Below, piece by piece: positions 4,928 to 7,844 of a DNA stretch of 7,844 nucleotides. Location: NCBI GenBank assembly GCA_022837365.1, contig JALHHV010000100.1:1-7844 (forward strand). Direction: 5' to 3'. Every line of letters starts with the position of its first letter. Position 1 is the first letter of the stretch. Under the pieces are notes generated by a model, which saw only the letters and a list, made by a program, of their open reading frames with translations, was not told the origin of the DNA and ran no database searches. This DNA comes from Desulfovibrio sp. (GTDB lineage: Bacteria; Desulfobacterota; Desulfovibrionia; Desulfovibrionales; Desulfovibrionaceae). Both the position numbers and the translations under genes were made by a program.

Positions 4928-5850
4928 TGACCGACGAGAAATACAGCCTGCTGCTCATGCGCGACGACTGCCGCGTGCGCCGCCTGCGCGTGAGCCCCCT
5001 GTCCCTGCGGCTGCTCACCATTTCGCTGGTGCTGCTGCCGCTGCTGGCGGCCTTCGGGGTGTGGGCCGGTTTCTCGTTCTGGCAGGCCAACCGGGCGCTG
5101 GTGGGCCAGAACCAGTCCCTGGACCGCGAACTGAAGGAAGCGCGGGTGGAACTGGAGCGCCTTTCCAACCTCGAATCGCTGCTGCGCAGCAGCGACCCCG
5201 AGGAACTGCGCGCCCTGCTGGGCAGCGCGGCCCTGGCCTCGCCCCCCGTTCCGGCCCCGGACCAGGCCCCCGCCAAACCCGGCGACGCCAACGGCGCGGG
5301 CGACGGCGTGGTGGCCGCCCCCGGCCAGACGTCCGCCCAAATATCCGGCCAGACACCCGGCCAGACATCCAGCCAACCGGGGGGCGCCACCGCCGACGCG
5401 TCCCCCGCCTCTCCCGCCCCTCTCAACGGGACCGACGCCCGCGTGCCCGACGCGGCCAGCCAGGCCGTGGCCGCCGCCGTGGCCGACACCCCCGGCGAGG
5501 CGCGCGAGGCCCTGAGCACCGGCGAAGCCCGCGTGGACAACCTGGCCGTGCGCCACGGGTCGGGCAAACGGCTGCGCATCAGCTTCGACCTGACCAACCC
5601 GGACCCCAAGAAGCAGCTGACCGGCCAGGCCGTACTGTCCGTGCAGGCCGCCGACGGACGCATCCTGCCCCTGAAGGTGGAACCGGACACCACCCGCTTC
5701 CAGATCTCGCGCTACAAGAAGATCGTCACCTCGGCCCCGCTGCCCGAAGGGCTGGCCCCCGCCGACGCGCAGACCCTGACGGTGGAACTGGAAGCCGAAG
5801 GCCGGATCATCTACCGCGAACAGTACCCCGTTCCCGCGCCCGAAAAATAG
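4924..5850 (+). CDS. Membrane-anchored coiled-coil protein with beta-rich C-terminal domain
   Basis: I do not recognise a named gene. The 308-residue product has a basic cytoplasmic N-terminus (MRDDCRVRRLRVSPLSLR), one membrane segment at about 28-51, a coiled coil at about 53-90 rich in Leu and Glu/Arg, a Pro/Ala/Gly/Gln-rich linker at about 103-200, and a folded-looking C-terminal domain (201-308) with alternating beta pattern and the block RFQISRYKKI. The N-terminal layout resembles that of envelope M23 endopeptidases, but no HxxxD/HxH metal site is present, so it is not a peptidase. The overall plan (membrane segment, coiled coil, small beta domain) recalls DUF6776-type proteins; this is unverified. 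ATG 4924 overlaps the upstream TGA as ATGA, indicating translational coupling; ATG 4927 or 4906 are alternatives. Coupling suggests that it partners or positions the YkuD enzyme in the periplasm. Confidence 0.75.
   Translation: MMTDEKYSLLLMRDDCRVRRLRVSPLSLRLLTISLVLLPLLAAFGVWAGFSFWQANRALVGQNQSLDRELKEARVELERLSNLESLLRSSDPEELRALLGSAALASPPVPAPDQAPAKPGDANGAGDGVVAAPGQTSAQISGQTPGQTSSQPGGATADASPASPAPLNGTDARVPDAASQAVAAAVADTPGEAREALSTGEARVDNLAVRHGSGKRLRISFDLTNPDPKKQLTGQAVLSVQAADGRILPLKVEPDTTRFQISRYKKIVTSAPLPEGLAPADAQTLTVELEAEGRIIYREQYPVPAPEK
5321..5380 (+). repeat. 12-bp coding repeat (five units) in the linker
   Basis: CCGGCCAGAC begins units at 5321, 5345 and 5357; the unit at 5333 and the last unit at 5369 are degenerate. 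The 12-bp period encodes four-residue units: PGQT, SAQI, SGQT, PGQT, SSQP. It lies between the coiled coil and the C-terminal domain and should be a flexible, length-variable spacer. Confidence 0.8.
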
Positions 5851-5881
5851 TCCGCCTGGCGGGCCCCCGCCGGACGCACGA

Positions 5882-5912
5882 CCGCCCGGCATACGCGGGG
5901 CATGCCGGGCGG
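5882..5912. terminator. Hairpin between convergent genes, probable bidirectional terminator
   Basis: CCGCCCGGCAT (5882-5892) pairs perfectly with ATGCCGGGCGG (5902-5912), an 11-bp stem with a nine-base loop. It sits 32 bp after the plus-strand stop (5850) and 41 bp past the minus-strand stop (5954). Neither side has a proper T run, though the plus side continues into a pyrimidine-rich stretch (ATCATCTTCATTCC). A second GC stem (GGCGGG/CCCGCC, 5858-5871) precedes it. Confidence 0.55.
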
Positions 5913-5953
5913 CCATCATCTTCATTCCGTGTGGATACCGTCACCCTCGCGGG

Positions 5954-6397
5954 TCACTCCCGCAGGGGGGCGTCCCCGCCGTCCGGCCCCACCAGCGGCT
6001 GGCGGGCGTCAGGCTCGGCGTCCCGGTCGCGGAATCCCGGTTCCCCATGCCCGTTGCCGTTGCGTCCTTCCACCGGGCGCACCGCGTCCAGCACTTCGCG
6101 CACCGTGTCCAGGGCCTGGCCGCGTTCCTGCGCCAGGCGCTGCCACTTCTTCTTTTCCTTCTTCAACGCCTCCACGGTCTGCAACAGGTCGCGCACGGTG
6201 TGCGCCGGGTAGCCCGGCGTGGCGTGCGCGCCCCGGCGCAATTCCTCGTCGTTGCGCTGGCGGATGGCTTCGAGTTGGGTGGCGTTCAGGATCACGGGGT
6301 CAGGGGTGGAACCGTGGACGGTTCCGGTTGGGGACGATTGCGGGTTCGCGGTTGCGGAACCGCGCGGCCCCCGCGCGAACGGGACGCCGCGCGGCAC
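5954..6397 (-). CDS. Small coiled-coil protein of unknown function downstream of nrdD
   Basis: The 147-residue frame starts at GTG 6397, 13 bases after the nrdD stop, with AGGA eight bases upstream. The first 34 residues are low-complexity and their DNA forms two hairpins, so the true start may be GTG 6295 (113 residues), which begins ILNATQLEAIRQRNDEELRR but has no clear Shine-Dalgarno. The core (residues 35-106 of the long form) looks genuinely protein-like: NATQLEAIRQRN, a TPGYPAHTVRDLL turn-helix, then a Lys/Glu-rich coiled coil with KKEKKKWQRLAQER. The tail is hydrophilic and Gly/Asp/Arg-rich. There is no signal peptide, membrane segment or cysteine. Its position would normally suit nrdG, the radical-SAM activase of NrdD, but it has no CxxxCxxC and is not that. 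I do not recognise a family. It is probably co-transcribed with nrdD. Confidence 0.6.
   Translation of the reverse strand: MPRGVPFARGPRGSATANPQSSPTGTVHGSTPDPVILNATQLEAIRQRNDEELRRGAHATPGYPAHTVRDLLQTVEALKKEKKKWQRLAQERGQALDTVREVLDAVRPVEGRNGNGHGEPGFRDRDAEPDARQPLVGPDGGDAPLRE
6308..6364 (-). other. Two hairpins just downstream of nrdD
   Basis: GGAACCG (6308-6314) pairs with CGGTTCC (6319-6325) around four bases, and CGCGGTT (6347-6353) pairs with AACCGCG (6358-6364) around four bases. Both are perfect 7-bp stems and share the GGAACCG/GGTT theme. They lie 46-103 bases after the nrdD stop, overlapping the doubtful N-terminus of the downstream frame. They could be a terminator or attenuator; no T run follows. 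Confidence 0.45.
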
Positions 6398-6410
6398 CTG
6401 CCATTTCCTG

Positions 6411-7844
6411 CTAGTCGGCCGTGGCGGGCTCGGGCAGCCTGGTATCCGCTTCGGTCGCGGGCGCGCCGCAATCGCAGAACGAGCCCATGCCGTATTCCAC
6501 GCGCTCCCTGTATTCCTGCTGCTTGCCCAGGTTCCACCGGCTCACCGGACGGTAGTAGCCCACCACGCGGGTGTACACTTCCGCTTCCTCCCCGCATTCG
6601 GGGCAGTTCAGGTGTTCGCCGCGCAGGTAGCCGTGGGTCTGGCACACCGAGAAGGTGGGCGTGACCGAGATGTACGGGATGCGCGTCTTCTGCATGGCCT
6701 TGAGCAGGTAGTTCTTCACCGATGCCTCGTCGGGCGCGGCCTCGCCGAGGAAGGAGTGGAACACCGTGCCGCCGTTGTACAGGGTCTGCAACTCGTTCTG
6801 GTGCTCCAGCGCGGCGAACACGGGGGGTGTCCCCGCCCGAGGTCATGATGTCTTCGTACAGGGCGCGGTCGATGCGCGCAAGGCGGTAGCAGGTGCCTTC
6901 GCCGGGCGTGGCTTCGAGGTTGTACATGTGCCCGGTCTCTTCCTGGAAGCGCACGGTGAGCTCGCGCAGGTGGTGCAGCACGCGCTTCATCAGGCGCAGC
7001 CCGGCCTCGGTCTCGATGCCCTTGCCCAGCAGGTTCAGGCACGCCTCGTGCCCGCCGATGAGCCCGATGGTGGAGAAGTGCCCGGCGTAGCCGTTCTTGA
7101 GGTAGCGGCGCGAGAACGGGAACATGCCCGCCTCCAGCATCTGGGTGCACAGCTTGCGCTTGAACTCCAGCGCGTCGCGCGCCATTTCCGCGTACTCGGT
7201 GATCATGTCCAGGAAGTCTTCCTCGCCCTGGGCCAGGTACGCGAACTTGGGCAGGTTCAGGGTGACCACGCCGATGGAGCCGGTAAGGTCGCCCGAGCCG
7301 AACAGGCCGCCGGTGCGCTTGCGGATTTCGCGCAGGTCCATCTGCAACCGGCAGCACATGGAGCGCACGTCCTCGGGGTTGAGGTCCGAGTTGATGAAAT
7401 TCTGGAAGTAGGGCGCGCCGTACTTGGCCGTCATGCGCAGCAGCATCTTGCCGGTGTCGGTGTCCCACGGAAAGTCGGGGGTGACGTTGTAGGTGGGGAT
7501 GGGGAAGGAGAAGATGCGCCCGTCGGCGTCGCCTTCCAGCATCACCTCGATGAAGGCCCGGTTGAACATCTCCATCTCGGCCGCATACTCGCCGTAGGTG
7601 GAGTCCTGGAACTCGCCGCCGATGATCACCGGCTCATTGGCGATGTGCCTGGGCGGGGTCATGTCCAGGGTGAAGTTGGTGAACGGGCTCTGGCCGCCCC
7701 AGCGCGAGGTGGTGTTCAGGTTGTACACCAGCTTCTGCACGCCCTGCTTGACCTCGTCGTAGCTCAGCTTGTCGTGGCGGATGAACGGGGCGAGGTAGGT
7801 GTCGATGTTGTTGAACGCCTGCGCGCCCGCCCATTCGTTCTGCA
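6411..7844 (-). pseudogene. nrdD: Anaerobic (class III) ribonucleoside-triphosphate reductase, 5' end off window, frameshifted near 6824
   Basis: NrdD reduces ribonucleoside triphosphates to deoxy forms by glycyl radical chemistry and is oxygen-sensitive. About 475 C-terminal codons are visible. Upstream of 6826 one frame gives the family core: NEWAGAQAFNNIDTYLAPF at the window edge, SPFTNFTLD, the MCCRLQMD block with the presumed thiyl-radical Cys at 7356-7354, GGLFGSGDLTGSIGVVTLNLP, and HMYNLEATPGEGTCYRLAR. Downstream of 6821 another frame gives VFAALEHQNELQTLYNGGTV, a zinc site CQTHGY...CPECG (first Cys at 6644-6642) and the glycyl radical motif RVVGYY (Gly at 6560-6558), ending at TAG 6413-6411. 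Homologs carry a Tyr-Tyr-Thr-Asn-Ser-x-Gln-Leu-Pro-Val-Gly-x-Thr-Asp-Asp segment between these parts; it is missing, and the frame changes within a C-run. As given, the enzyme would lack its glycyl radical domain. A sequencing or assembly error is as likely as a real lesion. No nrdG lies adjacent in the window. Confidence 0.85.

Noticed and set aside
4834..5925. 363-residue Gly-rich minus-strand frame
   Set aside because: Low-complexity shadow of the coupled plus-strand gene, with no motif or ribosome binding site.
6292..6822. C-terminal continuation of the upstream nrdD frame past the break
   Set aside because: It reads as Arg/Pro-rich nonsense, while the glycyl radical and zinc motifs lie in the other frame over the same bases.
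1079..6832. Shared hexamer GTGTCC beside both apparent deletion junctions
   Set aside because: The hexamer also occurs elsewhere in the window (for example near 704 and 6105) and sits on opposite sides of the two breaks, so it is probably chance.

Overview
The window reads as accessory-free chromosomal DNA from a GC-rich, strictly anaerobic sulfate reducer of the Desulfovibrio/Nitratidesulfovibrio type. This is inferred from third codon positions that are almost all G or C, an oxygen-sensitive class III ribonucleotide reductase, the flavour of the PurB, PyrE and FmdB-like proteins, and a strongly basic 36-residue protein of a kind I associate with this group. No mobile element, CRISPR array, tRNA or rRNA is visible.

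Layout, left to right. (1) 1-353, plus: the C-terminal end of a LarE-like PP-loop sulfur transferase. (2) 354-482: a spacer with three exact tandem copies of a 13-bp unit. (3) 483-593: a 36-residue Arg/Lys-rich protein with a strong ribosome binding site. (4) 594-961: a gene-free stretch ending in a good sigma70-type promoter. (5) 962-1356: an FmdB-family zinc-ribbon gene, broken by an apparent small internal deletion, followed at once by a textbook intrinsic terminator at 1364-1390. (6) 1517-2815 and 2882-3442: purB and pyrE, intact nucleotide-biosynthesis genes. (7) 3629-4927 and 4924-5850: a translationally coupled pair of envelope genes. The first is a secreted YkuD-type (Csd6-like) peptidoglycan enzyme with two apparent NTF2-like repeats. 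The second is a membrane-anchored coiled-coil protein with a beta-rich C-terminal domain. (8) 5851-5953: a convergent spacer with an 11-bp perfect hairpin. (9) Minus strand, 6397-5954: a small coiled-coil protein of unknown function. (10) Minus strand, 7844-6411: nrdD, running off the right edge and frameshifted.

PurB, PyrE and NrdD all serve nucleotide supply. The LarE-like and FmdB-like genes hint at metal or sulfur cofactor handling, but are only neighbours. The most functionally interesting unit is the envelope pair, which could act on peptidoglycan and possibly on cell curvature.

The most striking anomaly is that two genes (fmdB-like and nrdD) each seem to lack roughly 40-45 nucleotides from a conserved core and resume in another frame. 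In fmdB this joins the Zn-ribbon start in frame to purB, giving a spurious-looking 617-residue open frame with a terminator inside it. Either there are two real lesions or the assembly dropped short segments. I do not see a convincing new defence or mobile system here.
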